From positions 1 to 64,000 of IMG/VR virus record IMGVR_UViG_3300024346_008124: 64,000 nt of DNA; one strand, given 5' to 3'. A program made the position numbers and the translations under genes. This document shows, piece by piece, positions 7,929 through 16,403 of the stretch; within the stretch, counting starts at the first letter, position 1; the number at the start of each line of letters is the position of its first letter. The notes below the pieces were generated by a model. That model had not been told where the DNA came from. It made no database searches and saw only the letters and a program-made list of their open reading frames with translations. The stretch is from a virus.

Positions 7929-8815
7929 CCACTAGAATTTTAGCGTTTGCTGGCAATAAGCAGTCTGGTAAAACGACATGCAGTAATTTTATACACGGTT
8001 ATCAACTTAGATCTAATAATATAGTTAACGCATTTAATGTAACAGATAAAGGTGATCTTGTTGTTGATACAGAATTTATCGACTCTAAAGGAGAAAAGGA
8101 ACAGGGACACGCTTTACTAGACGTAAAAAGAATAGATCTGGAGTTTGCTGAATGGGCAGTGTATAATATGTGGCCCTATGTAAAAAGCTATTCTTTTGCA
8201 GACCCCCTTAAAAATATCGCAACAGAGTTATTCGATATTAAGGAAGAGAATATTAAGGGTACTGACATACAGAAGAATGCTAAAATACCTATCCTTTGGG
8301 AGTCCATGCCCGGAATCATAAGCTGTCCTAAGTTGGCTAAAAATCCTCAGATAAAAAAACTTATTGATGATGGAACCTTTATGTATCACAAAAAGGGGAA
8401 AATGACAGGCCGGGAATTCTTGCAGTTTTTTGGATCAGAAGTATGTAGAAAGATTTACGAAGAAATTTGGGTTTCTAGGCTGGTCAAAGATGTAGAGTCG
8501 GAGGGTTCGCTACTGGCGGTAGTTGATGATTGCCGGTATCCAAATGAAGCGGAGGCCATTCAGAATGCTGGCGGTAAAGTTATTAAATTAACAAGATCAA
8601 ACCATGAAGATTCTCATAAAAGCGAAAACGCATTTGATAAAGATTATGAATTCGATGCTGTTATTGATAATCAAAACATGTCTATACAAGAAGCTCACGT
8701 AGAACTTGTAAAGACTATTGAAGATTGGGGATGGTTAGGATCTCCGATACCAGAGATTCCAGAATCAGAACCCGTTCTTGTGGGCGGCATCCACCAATTT
8801 AGAGAGTCAGAATGA
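7925..8815 (+). CDS. deoxynucleoside monophosphate kinase
   Basis: This 296-residue P-loop kinase resembles the phage T4 gp1 family. Walker A GNKQSGKTT is at residues 10-18. SFADPLK and the segment GREFLQFFGSEVCR are typical of phage dNMP kinases, and DDCRYPNEAEAI with KLTR forms the later nucleotide-binding part. It would phosphorylate dNMPs to dNDPs for phage DNA synthesis, recycling host DNA breakdown products. It overlaps the primase gene by 4 bases and the next gene by 4 bases. Confidence 0.9.
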   Translation: MTTRILAFAGNKQSGKTTCSNFIHGYQLRSNNIVNAFNVTDKGDLVVDTEFIDSKGEKEQGHALLDVKRIDLEFAEWAVYNMWPYVKSYSFADPLKNIATELFDIKEENIKGTDIQKNAKIPILWESMPGIISCPKLAKNPQIKKLIDDGTFMYHKKGKMTGREFLQFFGSEVCRKIYEEIWVSRLVKDVESEGSLLAVVDDCRYPNEAEAIQNAGGKVIKLTRSNHEDSHKSENAFDKDYEFDAVIDNQNMSIQEAHVELVKTIEDWGWLGSPIPEIPESEPVLVGGIHQFRESE

Positions 8816-9834
8816 TAGTAACATATATAAGATCTTCCAGCTATGGAAATTACGATTTCTGTCAAATGCAGTATTTTATGACTTATGTATTAGGATACAG
8901 GTCGGAGTCGGGGAAAAAAGCGCAACTTGGTACGGCATGTCATAAGGTGATGGAATGTTTAGCGTCATGCACAAAAGAGCTACAGGACAACGCAGACAAA
9001 AAAGAGTTGTTAATTATAGACGATGCTATTGGTGAAGTTGAATTCACACCAAGAAAACTAAAGACTAAGAAGTTTGTCGCAGATCTTTTGAGTCGCAGTT
9101 ATGACCACTACGGGTCTACAGATAGCCATAAGTATTACCCTGCTGATTTTAAGTTTTGCGAAAAGCAAATTGATACAGCACTAACCTTTAACGATGGTCA
9201 ATTTGATCCAAGGAAAAGAGATATAGTTGACACAGAGCCAACTTTTGATATTGCTATAGAAGAAGACTGGGCTAAATATAAATATGAAATGCCGGACGGA
9301 ACAACCGTAGAAGGTAATCTAGCGATCAAAGGAACGATTGACTTAGTTACAAAAATAGACGATAATATAATTGAAGTCGTAGATTGGAAAACGGGACAAA
9401 GAAAGAATTGGGCAACAGGAGAAGTTAAAACTTATGAAAAACTTCTTGACGATGCACAGTTGTTGCTGTATAATTATGCTATATCAAAACTTTACCCGGA
9501 TTATGATCAAGCCATCATGTCTATCTTCTTCACTAGAGACGGTGGTCCTTTTAGTATGTGTTTTGATAAGAGGGATCAAGATAGATTTTTAGAAATGTTA
9601 AGAAAAAGATTTGAAGAGATTAAAGAGAACGTCAAACCAAGGCCGATTAGTTACAGTAGGAGGGATTTTAGATGTCAAAAACTTTGTCACTTCTACAAGA
9701 ACGATTGGCCGGGAACTAATACCACCATGTGCGAGCATGTGGAACAAAGGCTGCATACTATAGGCCACAAAGAAACAGTAAAAGAGTGTACTAATGAAGG
9801 TTTTAACATAGGATATTACGAGGCTCCGGGATAA
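8812..9834 (+). CDS. Cas4/RecB-like PD-(D/E)XK exonuclease
   Basis: The 340-residue protein follows the PDDEXK_1/RecB-nuclease layout: an N-terminal SSYGNYDFCQMQYF box, HK in GTACHKVME, Asp in IKGTIDLV (about 176), then EVVDWKTG (about 190-197) as the D/E-x-K motif, and QLLLYNYAI as the Q-box. One cysteine at residue 17 and a C-terminal cluster (FRCQKLC near 288-292 and MC near 307) match the four-cysteine iron-sulphur pattern of Cas4/AddB nucleases. It would resect DNA ends for the RecA-like protein. The ATG overlaps the kinase stop as ATGA. Confidence 0.85.
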   Translation: MIVTYIRSSSYGNYDFCQMQYFMTYVLGYRSESGKKAQLGTACHKVMECLASCTKELQDNADKKELLIIDDAIGEVEFTPRKLKTKKFVADLLSRSYDHYGSTDSHKYYPADFKFCEKQIDTALTFNDGQFDPRKRDIVDTEPTFDIAIEEDWAKYKYEMPDGTTVEGNLAIKGTIDLVTKIDDNIIEVVDWKTGQRKNWATGEVKTYEKLLDDAQLLLYNYAISKLYPDYDQAIMSIFFTRDGGPFSMCFDKRDQDRFLEMLRKRFEEIKENVKPRPISYSRRDFRCQKLCHFYKNDWPGTNTTMCEHVEQRLHTIGHKETVKECTNEGFNIGYYEAPG

Positions 9835-10760
9835 TGGCAGAATTAATTGATTTAAATAACGAGTTTGATTTAGGTAACATGTTTACTCTAAAGGTTGCTA
9901 GAAAACTTAGCGATATTCTAGATAGTAGATATAGGATTATAGTAAAGTATGACGCGCAAGAACTTCCAGAATATGATGATGATAAGTTAAATATCTTAAT
10001 AGCAACCTCTAGAGAAAACCACCAAATTCCAGAAGGTTTTTTTAGAGAAGATGTATTCTTGATATTTCAAAACTATCATGCCCTTGACAGGTGGGATAAC
10101 TGCTTAGATACGCCGGTAACTTTTCCTATGCCACTAGGTCCATTTAACGATTGCTACCATGACATTGAGATAAAGCCTATATCGCAAAGAAAGTACGACT
10201 TTACTTTTGTGGGACAAATACCTCACACCGGCACTAGGGATTGTTTCAAGAGAGGCTTAGACAAGCTGGTGGAAGAGTCTGGAGATAAGTTTAAATACAA
10301 AATTGAATTTACAGATGGGTTTAGTAAGGGCTTAAAACCCAAAGAGTACATGGAGCTTTTAGCTGATTCTAAATTGTCGCTGTGTCCGGGGGGAGCATAC
10401 AGCATGGAGACATTTAGATTTTTTGAATCCACGCTAATGGGGGCCATTCCAATTGTTGATCGGCTACCTAAGTTTTGGTATTATGAGCAATCATCATTCT
10501 TTAAGGGCGCTTGGCACGATCTTGACAACACTCTATCAAAGTCTTTAAACTTTCTACAAAATTCTGGCTGTAGGGGTTTACTTGAAGGTTTAGCAGTGTA
10601 TAATAACGAAGTGATGGATGTAGACAATTTGGCCTTTAAAATGAAGTCTACAGTAAATCAAAGACATAAAAATCTAGAGCCTTCTAAAGAATACCTTAAT
10701 CAATTAAGAGAGTTTTTGAAAAATGAGTTGGATTCCGATCAACTGCAAAACGCACTTTAG
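9834..10760 (+). CDS. exostosin-like glycosyltransferase
   Basis: This 308-residue protein carries the exostosin/GT47-like motif in its second half: LCPGGAYSMETFRFFESTL followed by GAIPIV. An earlier strand, DFTFVGQI, is also typical. A clear paralogue is at 28412-29230 (PRGSGSLESFRFFEA) and a more distant one at 25584-26339. It is unusual for sitting between a nuclease and the polymerase gene, away from the sugar cluster. Its stop lies 38 bases inside the polymerase gene. The sugar and acceptor are unknown; modification of DNA or virion proteins is possible. Confidence 0.78.
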   Translation: MAELIDLNNEFDLGNMFTLKVARKLSDILDSRYRIIVKYDAQELPEYDDDKLNILIATSRENHQIPEGFFREDVFLIFQNYHALDRWDNCLDTPVTFPMPLGPFNDCYHDIEIKPISQRKYDFTFVGQIPHTGTRDCFKRGLDKLVEESGDKFKYKIEFTDGFSKGLKPKEYMELLADSKLSLCPGGAYSMETFRFFESTLMGAIPIVDRLPKFWYYEQSSFFKGAWHDLDNTLSKSLNFLQNSGCRGLLEGLAVYNNEVMDVDNLAFKMKSTVNQRHKNLEPSKEYLNQLREFLKNELDSDQLQNAL

Positions 10761-12294
10761 TTTACAGCAGGGTTTTTGTAAAACAGATAAGCTGGCAAAA
10801 AGATGCGCTGAGTACGGCTACACCGCCTGCGGTATAGCCGATCTTGGCACTGTCTCTGGTGCTGTAGAGTTTCACCAAGAGTGTAAAAAGCAAGGCGTAA
10901 AACCCATCATTGGATGCGAGTTCGACGGGTTCATACTCTATGCAAAAAACAAAGATGGCTGGTTTGACTTGGTTAAATATGTATCAAATCAAAACGTAGA
11001 AGTTTTAAAAGAGATAGCAGAGAATGGCAACGTTCTATGTGTGACTCCAAAGAAAAATGGATTTGCTAAGATATTTAAGTCCAATCATATCAAAATAGAT
11101 TACGCTCAGGAGGCTATCTATTATGTAGATAAAGACGATGCAGATTGTCATAGAATTATGTTGTGTAGCAAGCTTAAAAAGACTCTTGCCAAACTAGAAG
11201 GCGTGGAGCATGAGTTCTCAGAATTTTTCGACGGAGACGATAGATGGTATCTACCAGATATGACAGACTTATCAGTAGGTCACGAAATTGAAAAAAGATG
11301 CGAAGAATATGAACTAACAGGACCGCCAATGCTGCCAGACTTTGATTGTCCAAAGGGGTTTGATCAAAACGAATACCTAAAAGAACTATGTCGTCATGGC
11401 TGGAAGAAGAAGTTAATTCCATCTAAGAAAGTCTATTTAGATGTAGACAAAGAAGAATATCTTGATAGAGTTAAAACAGAATTAGAAGTCATTTTTAAAG
11501 CTGGACTGTCTGGATATTTTTTGATTGTACAAGACATTGTAAACCATGTCAAAGATAAAGGATGGATCGCTGGACCCGGAAGAGGCTCTGCTGCTGGATG
11601 TTTAGTTTCTTATCTACTGGGAATTACAGAGGTAGACCCGATAGAGTACGGACTAATCTTTGAGAGGTTCTATAACGAAGGAAGAAATACAGATGATTAT
11701 ATTTCTTTGCCGGATATTGATGTAGACGTTCCTGCGGAGCATAGAGACGAAGTTATTGACTATATCAAGGAAAAGTATGGCGAGGAAAACGTTTCTCAAA
11801 TGATTACATTTGGCAGGCTGCAAGGAAGGTCTGCGTTAAAAGAAGTTTTAAGAATTAATGATGCTGTATCATTTTCCGAAATGAACGAGATAACGGATTG
11901 TATTCCAGACGAAGCGCTCATATCCGACCAATTAGAGTTGATGGATAAGGAAGATAGGTCTATCATAAGGTGGGCTTTAGAAAATGAATCAGAAGATCTA
12001 AAGGGTTGGTGTAAGATAGGCGAGGAAGGAAAGCTGGAAGGAGATCTAGCTAAGTTTTTTGAACAGGCTATTAATATTGAAGGTACAAATAAATCTCAGG
12101 GCAAACACCCCGCTGGTGTAATCATATCAAAGTTTAAACTTAAAGACGTATGTCCTATGGTGAAAGATGCTACTGGTAAAAACATAGTTGGATTTGAAAT
12201 GAACGATCTAGAGTCGCAAGGACATGTTAAATTTGACATTTTAGCCATTGATCTATTAAGTAAAATCATGGAAATAACAAACAAGGGAGAATAA
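10723..12294 (+). CDS. dnaE: DNA polymerase III alpha subunit, N-terminal part (PHP and palm)
   Basis: This 523-residue protein is the first half of a C-family polymerase. A PHP-like domain occupies the N-terminus, but the metal-binding His-x-His is replaced (NCKTHFSL instead of HLHTEYSL) and the later Asp-His is Asp-Leu. The palm follows: GPGRGSAAG near 285-293, catalytic PDIDVD with D331 and D333, and VKFDIL with the third catalytic Asp at D505. The gene stops 18 residues after D505. Fingers, HhH and OB parts are supplied by the gene at 13196. The ATG at 10723 lies 38 bases inside the upstream gene. There is no intein sequence at the end. Confidence 0.92.
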   Translation: MSWIPINCKTHFSLQQGFCKTDKLAKRCAEYGYTACGIADLGTVSGAVEFHQECKKQGVKPIIGCEFDGFILYAKNKDGWFDLVKYVSNQNVEVLKEIAENGNVLCVTPKKNGFAKIFKSNHIKIDYAQEAIYYVDKDDADCHRIMLCSKLKKTLAKLEGVEHEFSEFFDGDDRWYLPDMTDLSVGHEIEKRCEEYELTGPPMLPDFDCPKGFDQNEYLKELCRHGWKKKLIPSKKVYLDVDKEEYLDRVKTELEVIFKAGLSGYFLIVQDIVNHVKDKGWIAGPGRGSAAGCLVSYLLGITEVDPIEYGLIFERFYNEGRNTDDYISLPDIDVDVPAEHRDEVIDYIKEKYGEENVSQMITFGRLQGRSALKEVLRINDAVSFSEMNEITDCIPDEALISDQLELMDKEDRSIIRWALENESEDLKGWCKIGEEGKLEGDLAKFFEQAINIEGTNKSQGKHPAGVIISKFKLKDVCPMVKDATGKNIVGFEMNDLESQGHVKFDILAIDLLSKIMEITNKGE

Positions 12295-12295
12295 A

Positions 12296-12514
12296 ATGAA
12301 CGCTACAGCAGAAGATTATAAGTCCGTAATATTTTCTGGTTGCTCTATTGAATCAAACAAGGTTCATATTTGCAACCTAAGAAACTACAATAAAAGACTT
12401 GTTGCAGATAATGAATATCAAGTTTGGTCTGATAAACATAAAGAATACAAGCTATACAAAAACATAGATGACGCTGTTAATAAATTTATAGAACTAAAAG
12501 GAAAACGAGCATGA
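12296..12514 (+). CDS. tiny unknown protein between polymerase halves
   Basis: This 72-residue protein starts one base after the polymerase stop, behind a good AAGGGAG site, and its end overlaps the exonuclease ATG by 4 bases. It is rich in Asn, Tyr and Lys with a single compact core (HICNLRNYNKRLVADNEYQVW). I recognise no family. It does not resemble an intein half, an intron-encoded endonuclease or the missing polymerase residues. A role as a small subunit joining the polymerase halves or the exonuclease is possible only from position. Confidence 0.7.
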   Translation: MNATAEDYKSVIFSGCSIESNKVHICNLRNYNKRLVADNEYQVWSDKHKEYKLYKNIDDAVNKFIELKGKRA

Positions 12515-13203
12515 ATTATAGAGACATAATAGTATTTGACTTTGAGACCGGTGGCAGGAATCCTTACACTTGTCAACCAACTCAGATTGCCGCTGTAGCG
12601 ATTCATGCTAGAAAGTTAGAACTCCAGCCGGGAGGAACCTTTAACAGCGAGATTAGGCCAATCATAGACGATGACAAGGCTATTAAGGCGGGCGTTGATC
12701 CGCTTGAAGAGGAAGCTCTAAAGATAACGAGAAAAACAAGAGATGAATTAGCCAAAGCACCACTGCCCAAAACTGTTTGGCGTAAATTCTCGCAGTTTTG
12801 TGACAAGTACAACTTTAAGAAAACAAGTTACTATGCCCCAATAGCTGCGGGTTATAATATCAATGGCTACGATATGCCTATCGTTGAACGCATGTGTCAA
12901 CAATACGGACCTACCCATGCAAAGAATGGAAGACAGGGAATCTTTAACCCTATCTATACAATTGATGTCATGCAACATATCTACTGCTGGTTTGAAAACA
13001 ATCAAGAAGTTAAAAAGTATAACATGGATTACATGCGCGACTACTTTGGTATGAGTCAAGCTAGCAAGGACAACGCTCACGATGCCTTGCAAGATGTAAA
13101 AGATACCGCTAATCTGATGATTAAATTTATGAAGTTACAAAGGACGTTGTTAAAGAAGGTAAAGTTTGAAAAGACATTTGCCAACGGGGAAATTTATGTT
13201 TGA
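12511..13203 (+). CDS. dnaQ: DnaQ-like 3'-5' exonuclease (proofreading)
   Basis: This 230-residue DEDDh exonuclease has Exo I VFDFETGG at residues 8-15 (Asp and Glu), Exo II AGYNINGYDMPIV, and Exo III NAHDALQDVKDTA with His and Asp four residues apart plus one. It is the size of epsilon's catalytic domain. It lies between the two halves of the polymerase gene and overlaps the downstream half by 8 bases, so it would be made in step with it and most likely proofreads for it. The PHP domain of the polymerase has lost its metal ligands, which fits a separate proofreader. The C-terminus is lysine-rich and may bind the polymerase. Confidence 0.9.
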   Translation: MNYRDIIVFDFETGGRNPYTCQPTQIAAVAIHARKLELQPGGTFNSEIRPIIDDDKAIKAGVDPLEEEALKITRKTRDELAKAPLPKTVWRKFSQFCDKYNFKKTSYYAPIAAGYNINGYDMPIVERMCQQYGPTHAKNGRQGIFNPIYTIDVMQHIYCWFENNQEVKKYNMDYMRDYFGMSQASKDNAHDALQDVKDTANLMIKFMKLQRTLLKKVKFEKTFANGEIYV

Positions 13204-14734
13204 TATCAACGATTTTAACGATGATAATGTTTGGGATTTGATTTGCGAAGGACGTACCAAGGGTGTTTTTCAACTTGAGTCTAACCTCGGAAGGCACTGG
13301 GCTAAGAAGGTTAGTCCAAGGAGTATAAACGAATTAGCCGCTTTACTTAGTCTAATTAGGCCGGGGTGCTTGAAGGCGTATAAAGACGGTAAAAGCATGA
13401 CTCAGCATTATGCTGATAGAAAAGCTAATCTAGATCCCGTTGTTTACGAGCATGAATCTATTGAGCCTATCCTTAAAGAGACCTATGGAGTTCTTGTTTA
13501 CCAAGAGCAGTCTATGATGATGGCTCAAAAACTAGCTGGCTTTGATCTGAAAGAGGCTGATGGACTAAGGAAGGCTATCGGTAAAAAGAAGGCTGACTTG
13601 ATGGAGCAGGTTAAGAAGTCTTTTTTAGAGGGTGCGGAGAAACAGGGGATTGTAAACAAAGAAATTGCGGAAGAGATTTTCTCTTGGATCGAGAAGTCTA
13701 ACCGCTATGCCTTTAATAAGTCTCACGCCGTCTCTTATGCGATCAACGCATATTGGAGCGCTTACTGCAAAAACTATCGTATGCTTGACTTTTATACGTC
13801 CTACCTTAACAGGTCGGATAGGAAACCTAAGCCACAGATTGAAATCAAGCAACTTGTAATGGATGCGAAGTTTGAGGGTATAGATGTGTATCCACCAAGA
13901 CTCCAGCATATGCATACAAACTTTACAGATATTGATAATAAAATATACTTCGGTATGCGACATATCAAAAACGTAGGAACCAGAGAGTGCGAAAAGATAG
14001 AAGAACTTCTTTCACAAAAAGATATATCAAAATATACTTGGATGGATGTTCTTGTTAAGATTATTAATGGTTGCAAGCTTAACAAAAGGGCTGTGGTGTC
14101 TTTGATTTCCGTAGGAGCTTTCAACGGTGTCAATAATTCTAGGTATCGGCAAGAGATGCTGTATGAGTTTGACAGTTGGAAAAACCTTTCGGCCAGAGAG
14201 CAAAAGTATATAGAAGAAAATTACAATAGCAAAAACTCTCTTAGTGATAATATAGAGGGTTTGATTAATAATCTTAAAATAAGCTCAAGAAGAGTAGATA
14301 CCGTAAAAGATATTAAAAAGTCTTTAGATAACCCATTTTATGATCTCGCAGATAGCGCAGCAACTATTGCGGATCAAGAGTTTAAATTCCTTGGCTGTTC
14401 CATTACCTGCTCCAAAACAGACTATGCGATAAGTAGTCAAAATTTTATGTGCAAAGATGTGTCTAAAGGTGCTATAAAAGGGAAAGTAATGCTTGCTGTT
14501 CACATAAACTCTCTAAGAGAATACAAAACAAAGAAGGGGAAAACCCCCGGACAGCTAATGGCTTTTCTAGCAGTTGAAGATTCTAGTGGCGAGCTTGATT
14601 CTGTCACTGTTTTTCCAGAGGTTTACAAGGAACACAAAGACGTTCTTATCGAAGGTAATACCGTTTTAATAAACGGAGAGATATCAAAAAAAGACAACAC
14701 CTCTGTAATCATAAATAAAGCAAGTCAAATATAA
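13196..14734 (+). CDS. dnaE: DNA polymerase III alpha subunit, C-terminal part (fingers, HhH, OB)
   Basis: I choose the ATG at 13196 (512 residues) because GGGGA lies just upstream and the product then begins MFDINDFND; an earlier ATG at 13166 has no clear site. The sequence resumes DnaE with TKGVFQLES, SLIRPGCL, YGVLVYQEQ, RKAIGKKK and FNKSHAVSYA. A helix-hairpin-helix-like segment (GMRHIKNVGTRECEKIEE) follows, and a C-terminal OB fold (GKVMLAV to GNTVLINGEI). Together with 10723-12294 the domain order is complete, with no repeated or missing block at the joint. This half lacks the catalytic aspartates and cannot act alone. Confidence 0.92.
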   Translation: MFDINDFNDDNVWDLICEGRTKGVFQLESNLGRHWAKKVSPRSINELAALLSLIRPGCLKAYKDGKSMTQHYADRKANLDPVVYEHESIEPILKETYGVLVYQEQSMMMAQKLAGFDLKEADGLRKAIGKKKADLMEQVKKSFLEGAEKQGIVNKEIAEEIFSWIEKSNRYAFNKSHAVSYAINAYWSAYCKNYRMLDFYTSYLNRSDRKPKPQIEIKQLVMDAKFEGIDVYPPRLQHMHTNFTDIDNKIYFGMRHIKNVGTRECEKIEELLSQKDISKYTWMDVLVKIINGCKLNKRAVVSLISVGAFNGVNNSRYRQEMLYEFDSWKNLSAREQKYIEENYNSKNSLSDNIEGLINNLKISSRRVDTVKDIKKSLDNPFYDLADSAATIADQEFKFLGCSITCSKTDYAISSQNFMCKDVSKGAIKGKVMLAVHINSLREYKTKKGKTPGQLMAFLAVEDSSGELDSVTVFPEVYKEHKDVLIEGNTVLINGEISKKDNTSVIINKASQI

Positions 14735-14756
14735 TAACAATAAACGAGTTATCTTA

Positions 14757-16403
14757 ATGAAGAAAAAAATACTTTTTTGCTCAGAAGCCTCTTGGTACGC
14801 AACAGGATATTCTGTGTACACCAAAGAAGTTTTATCTAGACTGTGTCAGATAGAGGATTTCGAGGTGGCCGAGCTAGGATGTTATGCAGAAAGTTCAGAC
14901 GCGCAGGATAAAAACATTCCTTGGAAATTTTATGGAAACAAACCTTCTCCAAACAGCCCTGAATTTGAGTCATATAAGAGCAACCCAAGCGCCCAGTTTG
15001 GAGAGCAGTCTTTTAATTCTGTGTTATTAGACTTTAAACCAGATATCGTAATGGATATTAGAGATTGGTGGATGATAGAATATCAGCAAAGATCTCCTTT
15101 CAGAGACTTTTTTCATTGGTCGATTATGCCTACTGTGGACGCAGAGCCGCAGGCTGACCAGTGGATTAATACGTATTCTTCTGCGGATTCCGTGTTTGCA
15201 TATTCTGAATTTGGTAGAGACACTATGCTTAAACAATGCGATAGTATAAAGTTTGTTGACATAGCATCGCCAGCGGCTAGCAATAGCTTTACACCAGCAC
15301 CGAATAAGCGCGACCATAAAATTAATATGGGCATTTCTCCAGACTCTTTCATTGTAGGAACGGTCATGAGAAACCAAAGAAGAAAGCTGTATCCAGATTT
15401 AATGGAGTCGTTTAGAAGATTTCTAGACCAAACCCAAGATCCAAACGCTTTCCTTTATTGTCACACATACTACCCAGATGTTGGTTGGGATCTACCTAAT
15501 CTAATTTATGAAAATGGGTTGTCTGGTAGAGTCTTGATGACATACAAGTGTAAATCCTGTAAAAATATATCTGTTGATTTCTTCAAGGATGCCGTTAGCG
15601 CCTGTGATAAATGTAAATCATTCTCCAATGCCATAGTGGGAATATCTAATCCCATAGACGAAAAAGAGCTTTCTGATATATACAATTGTTTTGATATTTA
15701 CGTTCAGTATGCTAATAGCGAAGGGTTCGGTATGCCCCAGCTAGAGGCTGCCAACTGCGGGCTACCCGTTATTTCTACTCACTACTCAGCTATGGAGTCT
15801 GTTGTTAAAAATATTGGTGGATATGGGGTTATACCTAAGCAATACTATGTAGAATGTGAAACAGGGTGCAAGAGGGCTATACCAGATAACGATTCGTTCG
15901 TTGGTCTTTTGACTCAGCTTCATAGTGAAAAAGATAAGTTAAAACAGTTAGGGTCTCAAGTTAGAGACAGAGCGTTAGAAAACTATAGCTGGGACAAGAC
16001 CGCCGATGCTTGGGCTAAACATTTTAACGCAGTAGAAAAAAAAGACCCAGCGACTACGTGGTATTCTCCGCTAAATGCGCCAGAGCCAGAAATAAACATG
16101 TTACAAAATCCAGAATCTATGGCGCATTCTGTAAATCATATATTTACTAATGTGTTACATAAGCCAGAATGGATAGGTGGTTATTTATGGAAGAGGGTTT
16201 TGAGAGACGTAACCTTCGGCTATAGGTGCGAAAACATGGATAAACAGTTCTATTTTAACGAATCTCATAAAAAAACCAACACTTCAAATGCTCCGTTCTG
16301 CCTAGAGGACGCATATAAAGAAATGATAAACTTTAGAAAGCAATTAAATAACTGGGAACACTCCAGAGTGCAACGTAACCAACAGGAGATGGAAAATAAA
16401 TGA
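14757..16403 (+). CDS. GT4-type glycosyltransferase with inserted zinc ribbon
   Basis: This 548-residue GT-B protein begins KKILFCSEASWYATGYS (nucleotide-sugar side of the N-lobe). Its donor site is near residues 318-335, at YANSEGFGMPQLEAANCG, with the E-x7-E pattern of GT4. Between the lobes, at about residues 262-288, CKSCK and CDKC form a four-cysteine zinc ribbon not expected in ordinary GT4 enzymes. A C-terminal extension of about 120 residues follows the GT core. The gene starts 22 bases after the polymerase with no strong ribosome site. It opens the sugar cluster. Donor and acceptor are unknown. Confidence 0.85.
   Translation: MKKKILFCSEASWYATGYSVYTKEVLSRLCQIEDFEVAELGCYAESSDAQDKNIPWKFYGNKPSPNSPEFESYKSNPSAQFGEQSFNSVLLDFKPDIVMDIRDWWMIEYQQRSPFRDFFHWSIMPTVDAEPQADQWINTYSSADSVFAYSEFGRDTMLKQCDSIKFVDIASPAASNSFTPAPNKRDHKINMGISPDSFIVGTVMRNQRRKLYPDLMESFRRFLDQTQDPNAFLYCHTYYPDVGWDLPNLIYENGLSGRVLMTYKCKSCKNISVDFFKDAVSACDKCKSFSNAIVGISNPIDEKELSDIYNCFDIYVQYANSEGFGMPQLEAANCGLPVISTHYSAMESVVKNIGGYGVIPKQYYVECETGCKRAIPDNDSFVGLLTQLHSEKDKLKQLGSQVRDRALENYSWDKTADAWAKHFNAVEKKDPATTWYSPLNAPEPEINMLQNPESMAHSVNHIFTNVLHKPEWIGGYLWKRVLRDVTFGYRCENMDKQFYFNESHKKTNTSNAPFCLEDAYKEMINFRKQLNNWEHSRVQRNQQEMENK

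Noticed and set aside
10723-14734. Split intein at the DnaE break
   Set aside because: The first half does not end in a Cys-led intein N-part and the second does not begin with an intein C-part ending in Asn before a Cys or Ser. The halves join without extra sequence, so a plain gene split is more likely.
10723-14734. Frameshift or sequencing error splitting dnaE
   Set aside because: Two complete genes with good starts lie between the halves, so a single base error cannot explain the break.
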